From an uncultured Verrucomicrobia subdivision 3 bacterium (lineage in GTDB: Bacteria; Verrucomicrobiota; Verrucomicrobiia; Limisphaerales; UBA11358), in the NCBI GenBank assembly GCA_903895255.1, contig CAITTG010000036.1, positions 35,172 to 99,171 of the forward strand: a stretch of 64,000 bases of DNA, read 5' to 3'. Position numbers and translations under genes: made by a program. Below the pieces are notes generated by a model. The model was not told the origin of the DNA. It did not search any database and saw nothing but the letters and a program-made list of their open reading frames with translations. Within the stretch, counting starts at the first letter, position 1, and each line of letters opens with the position of its first letter. Below, in pieces: positions 1 through 9,565 of the stretch.

Positions 1-2520
1 GCCTTTAACGGTTCGCCCAATTTCATCATCCGCAACGTGGCGGCTGGGATGACGAATGGCGTTTATCCGCTCATTAGTTACGGCAGTCTGTCTGGCACGC
101 CTCCGACCTCCTTCATTTCCACCGTTGTGAGCGGCAGCCTCAGCAACAATGCTGCTTCCAAAATCATTTATCTCGTGGTCAACAATGCCGCGGGCAATTA
201 CGGCAACCCCTTGCTCTGGGCCGTGGGCAGCGGCAACTGGGACGCCGGGGTGAGCGGCAATTGGAAAAATACGAACGGCACGCCCAGCCAGTTGTATTAT
301 GATCCCACCGCCGTCATTTTTGATGACACGGCGAGCGGTGCGTCGCCCATCCTGGTGAATAAAGCCGTGACGGTTTCGCCCGCCAGCGTGACGGTCAACT
401 CGACGAACAAGAACTACGTCATATCTGGCAGTGCCATTGCGGGCGCCGCTACCCTGACGAAGAACGGCTCGGGGAGGCTGACCATTTCGTCGGGCAACAC
501 CTACACCGGCAACACGGTGATTAACGGTGGCACACTGGAAGTGGACGCCAACTCAGCCCTGGGCACGGGACAAGTCACGTTAAGTGGCGGCGCGTTGTCG
601 AATAACGTCAGCGCCACGCTGCCCAATGCAGTGGTTTTGAGCACCGGAACCAACCTCGTCGGTGTGGGCAGCGGGCAAACGCTCACCTTGGCCGGCGCCG
701 TCTCCAGCACGGGCGGCTTGGTTCTGTCTGGTCCCGGCACCCTTTCGCTGGCCGGCGCGGACTCTTACATTGGCGGCACGACGGTTGGTGCCGGCCGGTT
801 GCAGATCCGTAACACCACCACCAGTGGCACCAACTATAACATTGCCGGCGGCGCGACGTTGGAGCTGACGGCCACGACCGTCAACCCGCTTTCGGTGGCC
901 TCCATCTTTACCAACAGCGGCACCCTGTTGTTTGACGGCGGCGGCAACGGTGTCACCGTCTTCAACGCCGCCGGGAATGATGTCGTGCAACTCGCCGCCG
1001 GCGGTTTGGTTTGGGTGACCGGCAACACCACTGTCACCGGCAGTTCGGGCTACCACGGCATCTGGAGCGCCAACCTCGGCTCCCTTGAAGTGGATGCCGG
1101 CTCGACCATCAACTTTGTCGAAACCGGCGGCAGCACGGCCGGCACCGTGGCGCAGTTTGATGCGTTAAACGGCGGCGGCACCATCAGCATGGGGTATCAA
1201 TTTTATAAAGTGCTAAGCATTGGCAATGCCAACGGCAGCGGCATCTTCTCGGGTTCGCTCAAAGATGTCGGCTCCCCGGCGCTCCTCGCCCTCGTCAAGA
1301 ATGGCACCGGCACCGAGACGCTCACGGGCACAAATACCTACACCAGCAGCACGACGATTAACGGCGGCACGCTGACGATCGGCGGCGCGGGTGTGCTGGG
1401 CAACGGCGCCTATGCCGCGCTCATTACCAACAATGCGGCCTTGAACTACAACAGCTCCGCGGCCCAGACTTTGTCCGGGATTATTTCCGGCACCGGATCA
1501 CTGACGAACAGCGGTCCGGGCGCGTTGACACTTTCGGCCGCGAACACTTACGCGGGCCGGACGACGATCACTGGCGGTGTGCTCCTGGCCAACAATACCA
1601 CTGGCAGCGCCACTGGCACCAACACCGTAAACATCAGCACCGGCGGCGCACTGGGTGGCACGGGGATCATCTCGGGCGCGGTCACTAACAACTCCGGCGG
1701 CATCCTGCTGCCGGGTGCGAATGGCATCGGCACGCTGACAGTCAGCAACTACCTGGCGCTGCTGGCCGGCTCCACGAGCACCTTTGCGGTGAATGGCAGC
1801 ACGCCAACCAATACCGGCGTTGCGCTCGGTGGCAATGTGACTTATGGCGGGGTGTTAAACATTGTGACGAACGGCACGTTCAGCGTTGGTCAAAAATTCA
1901 CCTTGTTCAGCGGCGCGGGCGCGACGAATGCCGGCAACTTTGCGAGCATCGCTGGCAGCCCGGGCGCTGGCAAGGCCTTCAGCTTCACCAACGGCGTGTT
2001 GACGGTGGTCGCCAGCGGCCCGACGCTGACGAGCGTAACCCCGAACCCGGCGACCGGTTCAAGCTATGCCATCAACCTGAGTTTGACCGGCAGCGGGTTC
2101 ACCGGGGCCACTGCGGTGTTGTTGACCAACATGACGGCGGCGGCGGGAGCCAGCTATGTGCCGGTGGTGAACAGTGACAGCAGCATCTCGGTCAGCTTCG
2201 TGCCGGGCACGGCGGCCGGCACCTGGAATGCCACGGTGGTGAACGGCACCCCCTCCGCGCAGGTTCCCTTTACGGTAACCGTACCCGGAGTGGTAAACAT
2301 CAACGCGGCCAACCTGAATGCCGCCGGCCCCTGGAAGTTGGTATTGAGCGGCACGGGTGGCGTCCCCGGACACAGCTACGCCGTGATGAGTTCCACTAAC
2401 CTGAGCCAATCGGTATGGACTCCGGTCGCTACCAACACGTTTAATGCTGACGGTAGTTTTGGTTACACCAATACGGTGAATGCGGGCACGCCGAGCCTGT
2501 TCCTCCGCATCCAACAATAA
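1..2520 (+). CDS. Autotransporter-associated beta-strand repeat protein, 3' part
   Basis: Exported surface or secreted adhesin-like protein of unknown ligand. The reading frame is open from base 1, so the true start lies outside the window. The visible part is about 839 residues rich in Gly, Thr, Asn and Ser. It contains several copies of the passenger-type repeat with a core like TYTGNTVINGGTLEV (around nt 500, 780, 1330 and 1550). Near the C-terminus (nt about 2010-2290) there is an IPT/TIG-like or Ig-like beta-sandwich, followed by a short module ending in FLRIQQ, similar to the ends of the GH128-like protein (FRLRYPF) and the LRR protein (FRLKQ) in this window. That shared ending may be a sorting or folding signal, which is inference. 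A strong hairpin follows the stop codon. Confidence 0.8.
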   Translation, partial: AFNGSPNFIIRNVAAGMTNGVYPLISYGSLSGTPPTSFISTVVSGSLSNNAASKIIYLVVNNAAGNYGNPLLWAVGSGNWDAGVSGNWKNTNGTPSQLYYDPTAVIFDDTASGASPILVNKAVTVSPASVTVNSTNKNYVISGSAIAGAATLTKNGSGRLTISSGNTYTGNTVINGGTLEVDANSALGTGQVTLSGGALSNNVSATLPNAVVLSTGTNLVGVGSGQTLTLAGAVSSTGGLVLSGPGTLSLAGADSYIGGTTVGAGRLQIRNTTTSGTNYNIAGGATLELTATTVNPLSVASIFTNSGTLLFDGGGNGVTVFNAAGNDVVQLAAGGLVWVTGNTTVTGSSGYHGIWSANLGSLEVDAGSTINFVETGGSTAGTVAQFDALNGGGTISMGYQFYKVLSIGNANGSGIFSGSLKDVGSPALLALVKNGTGTETLTGTNTYTSSTTINGGTLTIGGAGVLGNGAYAALITNNAALNYNSSAAQTLSGIISGTGSLTNSGPGALTLSAANTYAGRTTITGGVLLANNTTGSATGTNTVNISTGGALGGTGIISGAVTNNSGGILLPGANGIGTLTVSNYLALLAGSTSTFAVNGSTPTNTGVALGGNVTYGGVLNIVTNGTFSVGQKFTLFSGAGATNAGNFASIAGSPGAGKAFSFTNGVLTVVASGPTLTSVTPNPATGSSYAINLSLTGSGFTGATAVLLTNMTAAAGASYVPVVNSDSSISVSFVPGTAAGTWNATVVNGTPSAQVPFTVTVPGVVNINAANLNAAGPWKLVLSGTGGVPGHSYAVMSSTNLSQSVWTPVATNTFNADGSFGYTNTVNAGTPSLFLRIQQ

Positions 2521-2550
2521 AAATTGGTTGGGCTGGTTTGGGTTAAACAA

Positions 2551-2586
2551 GAGGCCGTCGCAGTCATGGGTTGCTGCGACGGCCTC
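2551..2586 (+). terminator. Rho-independent-like terminator
   Basis: A perfect 13-bp inverted repeat (GAGGCCGTCGCAG / CTGCGACGGCCTC) with a 10-nt loop lies 30 nt after the stop codon of the upstream repeat protein. It is followed by a modest T-rich stretch (ACTGTTTATT). The weak U-tract makes termination probable rather than certain. The remaining bases to 2820 hold no credible gene. Confidence 0.7.
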
Positions 2587-2820
2587 AACTGTTTATTAAA
2601 ACTCCCGCACCAGGGAATCAGCGGTTGGCAAGCCACGCCGCCAGCCTGGCCAGGGTGGTTTTATCCCGAAACCTCGGGGTTGGCAACCCCTGTAAAAGGG
2701 TGCATATTAAAACATAAATTCTGCCCCATTACATTTACTGACAAAGCATTATCCGCTTGAGCCAGGCCAATCCAGAGTGGACCAATATTTAAAAGTCAAA
2801 GCCGTCAGCCCCTGAAACGC

Positions 2821-5800
2821 ATGCTCCAACCGTCAGCGAATATCCTTTTTCAGCCCCCCTCGGATTGGTTCGCCCGGCTGCCTGCCCGGAGCCCCCTGTC
2901 CCGGGCCGGCCGCCTTGTGTGGCGGTTGCTGGTGGCTGGTTTATGCCTGCCGGCCGCAGCGGGTTTTGCGGCCGCCATCACGTGGGGCACCTCGGGCACC
3001 ATCAGTGGTGACTCGGATGTCAACACCAATGGTGCCGCGCTCTATGCCTATTCGGGGGGGGGCGCGACCGTTAACGGCGTGGCATTCGCGGCGACCGGCA
3101 ACGGAAACACCTGGGGCAATGTGATTTTCACCAGCTTCGGCGGTTTCAATGCCGTCTTTGGCGCCACCGCATCACCATTCAACACTTTATCCACTGCCTA
3201 TCAAACCGTCCTTTCCACCGCTGCCTGGGGCAGTGGCACCTCCGGCACCGTAAGCCTGAACAACCTGATTTCAGGCCATGCCTACTCAGTGCAGATTTGG
3301 GTGAACGACAGCCGGGGAAGCTATCAATACCGGTATGAATCGGTCACCAGCACCGGCGGCAACACCGTCACGCTGCATTTCGCGCCCAACTCAAACAGCG
3401 CCGGCGCTGTCGGTCAATGCGTGGCTGGCACTTTTGTGGCCAATGGCACCAGCCAGACGTTCTCAATCAACGGCAATTCCGTGGTTCAGATCAACGCCAT
3501 CAATGTGCGCGACGTGGGCGTGTATGTGTTTACTCCGACGGTTTTAAACCCGACGCGTTTGAACCTTGCCAAATATCAACCCGTCATCACGGATTCGGTG
3601 AATTCATCGCAACCGGCTCCCGTCAATGGCTTGGGGACCAGCTCTTTTATCACGGATGGCCTGGCCAACAACGACAGTTACTGGCAGAGTAGTCCCACCG
3701 GGGCGCACTGGGCGCAAGTGGTGTTCCCGTTTCCGGTGACGGTGGGCAGCGCCCAGCTCGCCATGGGGCGCGACACCGTGTCGCCGCCGACAGTGTTCTG
3801 GTTTCAATATTTAACCAACTCCACGTGGGTTACCGTGCCCGGCACCACCGTGGTGGGCAACACCAACAAGGAGGTGAACCTGGTTTTCACCACCCCGATC
3901 ACCTCCAGTTCCTTTCGTTTTTATGATTCCCTGGATGGCAATGTCTATCTCCGGGAGTTGGCGCTCTATGCGCCCAACGGCACCAACGGCTATCCCTTTG
4001 GCACCGATTTCACCCTCGATTTGGCCCATAAACAGCCGGTGTTTGCCACGGCCAATTCCGCCGGTAATTATCCTTTGCTCGCAGTGGACGGCCGGATCAG
4101 CCCTTCCTCCGCCTGGCAGACCACGTTGGTGGGCAGCAACTCCCTGCTGATCAACCTGCAGTTCACCAACAAAATTGGCAGCGCACACCTGTATTCCGGG
4201 GCGACGGGCGTGCCGCCACTGGGCAATTTCGTTCTGCAATACTGGACCGGGGGCGCGTGGCAGAACATTCCCGGCGGCAGCGTGACGGGCAACACCAACG
4301 GCACCCTGATGATTCCCTTCACCACGCCGGTCACCACCACCAAAGTGCAACTGCTCTTCACCAACGCCGGCGTCAGCGCGGTGCAGGAGTTGTGCGTTTT
4401 TTCCGCCAACAGCAATGGTGGCTATCCCCTGGGTGCCGGGGTGACCACGAACGCGCCGATCACCGCCAAATATGACACCTTCTCTGATTCATATTATTGC
4501 CTTAGCAACGCGGCGGCCGGCCAGGCGGTCGTGGAAAGCAACGGGGTCCCCTTGTTGGGCATCAGCAATGTGACCAACTTTTTGAGCCAGTATCAAGTGC
4601 TGCTGAATTACGACAACGGCACCTATCGGTTGCGGAATCGCAAAACGGGCTGGTGTCTTTCAGGCGCGCAACTGACGACCAATGCAGGGGCGCTGCTCGT
4701 GGATGAGCCTTACGCGGTGCTGCCGGATCAGGAATGGTATTTCCAGCCGGTGGATGGTTTGAATTATTATTTGATCAACCAGTTCAGCGGTTTGGTGGTG
4801 GACACGCAGGGCGGGGGAGGGGCTCCGGGAACGATTTTGGTGCAGAATGTGATGACCAACAGCCCCAGCCAGCTCTGGCAGTTCCCGCTGGTCGCGATCT
4901 TTCCCAAGAAGGGCAGCGGTGGGCCCAGTCTCTCCGGCATACAAAACTCCAGTTGGTGCTATACCTGGTGGGTGGTTACCGGCGATTCATTTCCGACGAA
5001 CAATGTCTTTTACCCCATGAACGATTCGGCTTGGTATTTGGGGTCCACCCTGTCCGGCAATCTGCAGAATTTTCAGCGCTCCTGGCGGCTCAATGGCCAG
5101 TCGCAAATCCTGATGGGCTATAACGAACCGGATCAGACCACCCAAGGCAATTTGGATCCCACCAATGGCGCCATCTATTGGCACAACTTTAACAACCTGG
5201 ACATGCCCCTGGCAGCTCCCGCCCCCGCCAATGGGGGTGGCTCCTGGTTGCCGATATTTTTTGGTTACGTCACCAATTGGGGCTTGCGGGTGGATTACCT
5301 GCCCGCCCATTTATACCCCGGCAACAACTCCAGCGCCTCCTCCGGCATCTGGATCAACTCCCTGCAAAGTGAATACAATACCTGGGGCATTCCGATGTGG
5401 ACGACTGAGTTTGGCTGCGTGGACTGGGCCGGCAATCAAAGTTGGACCGAGGAAAACAATTACAATGCCCTGGCCGAATTCCTGTGGCGGGCGGAGAGTT
5501 TGCCCTGGCTGCGGAAGTACGCCATATTTTCTTTCGGCGGCGCGCTGGCCCCCAATCCGTGGACGGCGACCACCCCGGCCCCCACTTCAAATTGCTTCGA
5601 CACCAATAATGTTTTGACACCCTTGGGGGAACTCTATGGTGCCTGGGATGGCGATGCGAATGTGCAAACCAACAAGGCTTATTACCTCCACAACAGCAGC
5701 ACCAGCAAGCGCCTGGCCAACCCCCTTGCCTCCCCGGCGCCCGATGCCAAAAGCATTCTCGTGCGGGATAACTCGGTCCAATGGACACTGGTGACGGCGG

Positions 5801-8049
5801 GAAGTGCCAATTTGTATTATCTGATTTCCGCTTTGGACGGACGACGGCTCAGTTACAGCGGCAGTTCGCTCAGCCTGGTTGCACCGGGCACGACGGGCAC
5901 CGCCGCGCAATGGTCACTGGCGTCCTATCAATATGGCTGGTATTACCTGCAGCACCCTGCCACCGGCAAGGAGTTGTCGCTGGCTTACAACAACGCGACG
6001 TTCACCCCGACTTACAACATGGTCGCCAGCACCACCACCGGCACCGCCGTCCAGTGGCGCTTTATCGTTCCGCCCGCCGCAATTCCATGGACCGGTGGCA
6101 CCAATGCTTTCTGGGCAACGTTTGGCAATTGGAATAATGGAACTATTCCACCAGTGGGGCAATCCGCGGCCTTAAATAGCCTGTCCACCGCCCCCCCAAC
6201 TCAGGGACAACCGGTGACATTTAACAGCCTGTCCAATACCAATCTGGCCACAGTGTTAAATACGAATGTTTTTGTCTCCACCATCACCGTGACCGCGCCC
6301 GCCGGCCCGGTTTCGATTGCCGGGGTGAACTTGCTAACGGTCGGCAGCGGGATCGACCTTTCCAGCGCAAGTCAGGATCTGGCCATTACCGCCCCGGTAC
6401 GGCTGGGGGGCAGCCAGCCAGCGACCATAAACTTCATCGTCACCAACACACACACCTTGAGTATCTACGGCAATGTGTCGGACTTTGGCAATGCGGCCCT
6501 GAATGTGGCGGGCGGGGGCACGGTGTGGCTGGGCGGAACCGCCACTTATGCCGGCAACACCACGGTTGGCGGCGGGACCTTAAATGTGACCGGCTCCTGC
6601 AACCCCGACCAGCCGGGGGGCACCAATATTTTTGTGGTGAACGGCGGCGCGCTGACCTTTGACTCGGGTTCGGCCACGAATAATTTCAACGGGGATGGTT
6701 TTGGCTATGCGCCCCAAATCTCCACCAGCGGCAATGCCGGAACGTTGACGCTGCAATCCGGCACCCTCAACTTGAACACCATGACTAACGCCGGCACGGG
6801 AAATTATGCTGGCTTGCTGCTGGGCTGCAACAACCCTACGGCCAATGGCACCCTGATTGTCAACGGCGGCAGCCTCAATGTGCCCGGGCGAATCTTGCTG
6901 GCCGCCAACGCCGCCGGGGCCAAAGGCACCCTCACCATCAATGGTGGCCGGGTCACTTTGGGAACGCCAGGCAGCAGCGGCAGCTACACCGCCGTCAACG
7001 GCCAGGGGTTGCTTTGGCTCGGCGGTTCCACCTCCACGGTCAATCTCTTTGGCGGCACCCTGGCGTTGTGGAGTCTGTATGACCCCTCAAGCGGCAGCAG
7101 TGCGACCGTAAATCTCAGCGGCGGCACCCTGCAGGCACTCTATAATAATCCCACCTTCACCGCGGTCACCGCCGGCACCCTGACCCTGAAGGTAAGCACC
7201 AATGGGGCCACCATCGACCCCGCCGGCTATGTCATTACCATCCCCAACCCGCTCACCCACGACAGCGGGTTGAGCGGCCCGGATGGCGGGTTGTCCGTCA
7301 GCGACTCCCTCGGCGGCGGCACGCTGACGCTTTCCGCCATCAATACTTACACGGGCCCCACCACCGTGGCTGCCGGCACCCTGGCCCTGACGGGCAGTGG
7401 CTCCCTGGCGAGCACCCTGATCACCGTGGCCGGCGGCGCGAGCTTCAATGTGGCGGGTAAAGCCCCGGCGTTTACGCTGGGAAATGGTCGCACGCTGGCA
7501 AACAGCTCGGTCGGGGCGGTGTTGAATGGGAACCTCGATTGCAGCGCGGGCTCCCTGGCGTTGGTGAGCGATGGAACCAACGCGGCTTTCGTGCAAACTA
7601 ACGGCTCGCTGACCCTGTCAGCTGGCACGGTGGTCACCGTCAATAATCTCGGGGCTATGCTGCCCGCCGGAATCCATCCGCTGATTGCGGCGGTCTTGGC
7701 GGACCAGCCCGGCAAAGTAACGGGCGCTTTACCCACTGTGGTGGTCACGGGCAACGGCGCCGCCGGGCCTGCCACGCTGCAAACCAACCGCGCGGGTGGC
7801 GTGGACCTGGTGGTGGGCAGCGTGGTCGCCACCAATCCCCCCACCCTCAACTTCAGCTACCAAAGCGGCGCGATAACCCTTACCTGGCCGGGCGATCATT
7901 TGGGTTGGCTGGCGCAGTCCAACGCAGTGGACTTGACCAGTTCAAATTTCTGGTTCGATATTCTGGGCTCCCAGTCCGCCACCAACCTGGTGGTGCCCGT
8001 CAATCCCGGAAATTCCAATGTGTTTTTCCGCCTCCGCTATCCCTTTTGA
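2821..8049 (+). CDS. Multidomain GH128-like glycoside hydrolase with discoidin, ricin-like and beta-strand repeats
   Basis: Large secreted enzyme of 1742 residues. An arginine-rich N-terminus is followed by a hydrophobic export segment (about residues 34-53). Next come a beta-sandwich region (55-235) and two discoidin/F5-8 type carbohydrate-binding modules (about 240-390 and 400-535). A ricin-like trefoil follows (540-690), then a TIM-barrel core of the GH128/Asl1 type (about 693-940) and a second ricin-like module (950-1085). The rest is autotransporter-type beta-strand repeats. Candidate catalytic residues are the acid/base Glu769 in GYNEPD and the nucleophile Glu863 in WTTEFG. GH128 members cleave beta-1,3-glucans; the actual substrate here is unknown. 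Two fucosidase genes follow on the same strand, suggesting joint breakdown of a complex, possibly algal or plant, glycan. Start chosen at the ATG preceding the export signal. Confidence 0.75.
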   Translation: MLQPSANILFQPPSDWFARLPARSPLSRAGRLVWRLLVAGLCLPAAAGFAAAITWGTSGTISGDSDVNTNGAALYAYSGGGATVNGVAFAATGNGNTWGNVIFTSFGGFNAVFGATASPFNTLSTAYQTVLSTAAWGSGTSGTVSLNNLISGHAYSVQIWVNDSRGSYQYRYESVTSTGGNTVTLHFAPNSNSAGAVGQCVAGTFVANGTSQTFSINGNSVVQINAINVRDVGVYVFTPTVLNPTRLNLAKYQPVITDSVNSSQPAPVNGLGTSSFITDGLANNDSYWQSSPTGAHWAQVVFPFPVTVGSAQLAMGRDTVSPPTVFWFQYLTNSTWVTVPGTTVVGNTNKEVNLVFTTPITSSSFRFYDSLDGNVYLRELALYAPNGTNGYPFGTDFTLDLAHKQPVFATANSAGNYPLLAVDGRISPSSAWQTTLVGSNSLLINLQFTNKIGSAHLYSGATGVPPLGNFVLQYWTGGAWQNIPGGSVTGNTNGTLMIPFTTPVTTTKVQLLFTNAGVSAVQELCVFSANSNGGYPLGAGVTTNAPITAKYDTFSDSYYCLSNAAAGQAVVESNGVPLLGISNVTNFLSQYQVLLNYDNGTYRLRNRKTGWCLSGAQLTTNAGALLVDEPYAVLPDQEWYFQPVDGLNYYLINQFSGLVVDTQGGGGAPGTILVQNVMTNSPSQLWQFPLVAIFPKKGSGGPSLSGIQNSSWCYTWWVVTGDSFPTNNVFYPMNDSAWYLGSTLSGNLQNFQRSWRLNGQSQILMGYNEPDQTTQGNLDPTNGAIYWHNFNNLDMPLAAPAPANGGGSWLPIFFGYVTNWGLRVDYLPAHLYPGNNSSASSGIWINSLQSEYNTWGIPMWTTEFGCVDWAGNQSWTEENNYNALAEFLWRAESLPWLRKYAIFSFGGALAPNPWTATTPAPTSNCFDTNNVLTPLGELYGAWDGDANVQTNKAYYLHNSSTSKRLANPLASPAPDAKSILVRDNSVQWTLVTAGSANLYYLISALDGRRLSYSGSSLSLVAPGTTGTAAQWSLASYQYGWYYLQHPATGKELSLAYNNATFTPTYNMVASTTTGTAVQWRFIVPPAAIPWTGGTNAFWATFGNWNNGTIPPVGQSAALNSLSTAPPTQGQPVTFNSLSNTNLATVLNTNVFVSTITVTAPAGPVSIAGVNLLTVGSGIDLSSASQDLAITAPVRLGGSQPATINFIVTNTHTLSIYGNVSDFGNAALNVAGGGTVWLGGTATYAGNTTVGGGTLNVTGSCNPDQPGGTNIFVVNGGALTFDSGSATNNFNGDGFGYAPQISTSGNAGTLTLQSGTLNLNTMTNAGTGNYAGLLLGCNNPTANGTLIVNGGSLNVPGRILLAANAAGAKGTLTINGGRVTLGTPGSSGSYTAVNGQGLLWLGGSTSTVNLFGGTLALWSLYDPSSGSSATVNLSGGTLQALYNNPTFTAVTAGTLTLKVSTNGATIDPAGYVITIPNPLTHDSGLSGPDGGLSVSDSLGGGTLTLSAINTYTGPTTVAAGTLALTGSGSLASTLITVAGGASFNVAGKAPAFTLGNGRTLANSSVGAVLNGNLDCSAGSLALVSDGTNAAFVQTNGSLTLSAGTVVTVNNLGAMLPAGIHPLIAAVLADQPGKVTGALPTVVVTGNGAAGPATLQTNRAGGVDLVVGSVVATNPPTLNFSYQSGAITLTWPGDHLGWLAQSNAVDLTSSNFWFDILGSQSATNLVVPVNPGNSNVFFRLRYPF

Positions 8050-8095
8050 CCGCCGCCCGAACCCACGCCATAACCAGAATAGCAAATCAAACAAC

Positions 8096-9514
8096 ATGCC
8101 AAAAATCCCGTTTCAAATCCTGCTCGTGCCAGTGATCATGGCCAGCCTGATTGGTGCCTGCCCCCGCCTGACGGCGGCGATGAATGACACCAATTCAATC
8201 CCCGCCGAGACCCCCGCGCAGCGCGACGCCCGCATGGCGTGGTGGCGGGAGGCGAAATTTGGCATGTTTATTCACTGGGGAGTCTATTCAGTTCCGGCAG
8301 GGTTCTATCACGGCCAGCCCGTCCCCGGCATCGGCGAATGGATCATGAGCAATGCCCGGATTCCCATGGCGGAATACCAGCAATACGCCAAGTCGTTCAA
8401 CCCCGTGAAGTTCGATGCCGACGCCTGGGTCAGCGCCGCCGCCAATGCCGGTATGAAATATATTGTCATTACCTCCAAACATCATGATGGATTTGCCATG
8501 TTTGAAACGCAGGCGAGTCCGTGGAACATCGTCCAGGCCAGTCCTTTCGGCAAAGACCCTTTGCAAGCGCTCGCGGCGGCCTGCCGGGTCCACGGCATCA
8601 AACTCGGGTTCTATTATTCCGAGGCCCAGGATTGGAACAACGGCGGCTCCGCCTGCAACGGCAAATGGGATAAAGCCCAGGCCCGCAACATGGACGATTA
8701 CATCGACCAGGTCGCCGTGCCACAGGTAAAGGAGCTGCTTTCCAATTACGGGGAATTTCCCGCCGTGCTCTGGTGGGACACCCCCTGTGACATGAACCCG
8801 GAGCGTGCCCAAAAACTCTATGCCGTCGTCAAACAGCTTCACCCCGGGATTATCATGAATAACCGGCTTGGCGGCGGGTTCCCCGGCGACACCGAAACCC
8901 CTGAGCAGTCCATTCCCCCCCGCGGATTTCCCGGCCGGGATTGGGAAAGTTGCATGACCATGAATGACACCTGGGGATTCAAAAGCGACGACCACAACTG
9001 GAAATCAGCGTCAACCATCATCCGCAATCTTTGTGACATCGCCAGCAAGGGCGGCAACTATTTGCTCAACGTCGGGCCCACCAGTGAAGGTTTGATTCCC
9101 CAGCCCAGCCTCGACCGGCTGGCGGTGGTCGGCGAGTGGATGAAGGTCAACAGCGAAGCCATTTACGGCACGTCCCCCACGCCCTTTGGCGGCGAATTGG
9201 GCGCTGCCGTCAAAGCCAAGGACGGCTACGGCAATGACACCCTCGTTTCATCCGCCAGCGACTGGCGCTGCACCACCAAACCAGGGGAAGTCTACCTCAT
9301 GATTTTCAACTGGCCGGCCGGCGGAACATTTCAACTCCCCGCCATTAAAACCAAGGTTTTGAAAGTGACGATCCTGGCCGCGCCGGACACTTCCATCCCT
9401 GTCCATCAATCGGTTTCGGGCATCACCCTGTCGTTGCCCGCCCGCGCACCGGATGCGATTGTCTCCGTGGTGCGCCTCGATCTGGCGGATAAAATCTTGG
9501 AAGTGGAAAAATAA
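8096..9514 (+). CDS. Alpha-L-fucosidase, GH29 family
   Basis: Hydrolyses terminal alpha-L-fucose from glycans with retention of configuration; probably periplasmic or outer-membrane exposed. The 472-residue protein begins at an internal ATG that gives a clear export signal (MPKIPFQILLVPVIMASL, then a small-residue cleavage region). An upstream in-frame start would overlap the previous gene and put about 26 extra residues before the signal. Family hallmarks are KFGMFIHWGVYSVPAG, the TSKHHDGFAMF block with its conserved His pair, and LWWDTP, whose Asp (residue 228) is the expected nucleophile. The C-terminal 90 residues form a beta-sandwich. It lies 46 nt downstream of the GH128-like gene and 51 nt upstream of the GH95 gene, all on the same strand, so co-transcription is likely. 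Substrate linkage cannot be read from the sequence. Confidence 0.9.
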   Translation: MPKIPFQILLVPVIMASLIGACPRLTAAMNDTNSIPAETPAQRDARMAWWREAKFGMFIHWGVYSVPAGFYHGQPVPGIGEWIMSNARIPMAEYQQYAKSFNPVKFDADAWVSAAANAGMKYIVITSKHHDGFAMFETQASPWNIVQASPFGKDPLQALAAACRVHGIKLGFYYSEAQDWNNGGSACNGKWDKAQARNMDDYIDQVAVPQVKELLSNYGEFPAVLWWDTPCDMNPERAQKLYAVVKQLHPGIIMNNRLGGGFPGDTETPEQSIPPRGFPGRDWESCMTMNDTWGFKSDDHNWKSASTIIRNLCDIASKGGNYLLNVGPTSEGLIPQPSLDRLAVVGEWMKVNSEAIYGTSPTPFGGELGAAVKAKDGYGNDTLVSSASDWRCTTKPGEVYLMIFNWPAGGTFQLPAIKTKVLKVTILAAPDTSIPVHQSVSGITLSLPARAPDAIVSVVRLDLADKILEVEK

Positions 9515-9565
9515 AGTGGTGTTGGCCAAGGCCCCGCTCAAACCGTGGTGCGAAATGGTGATTAC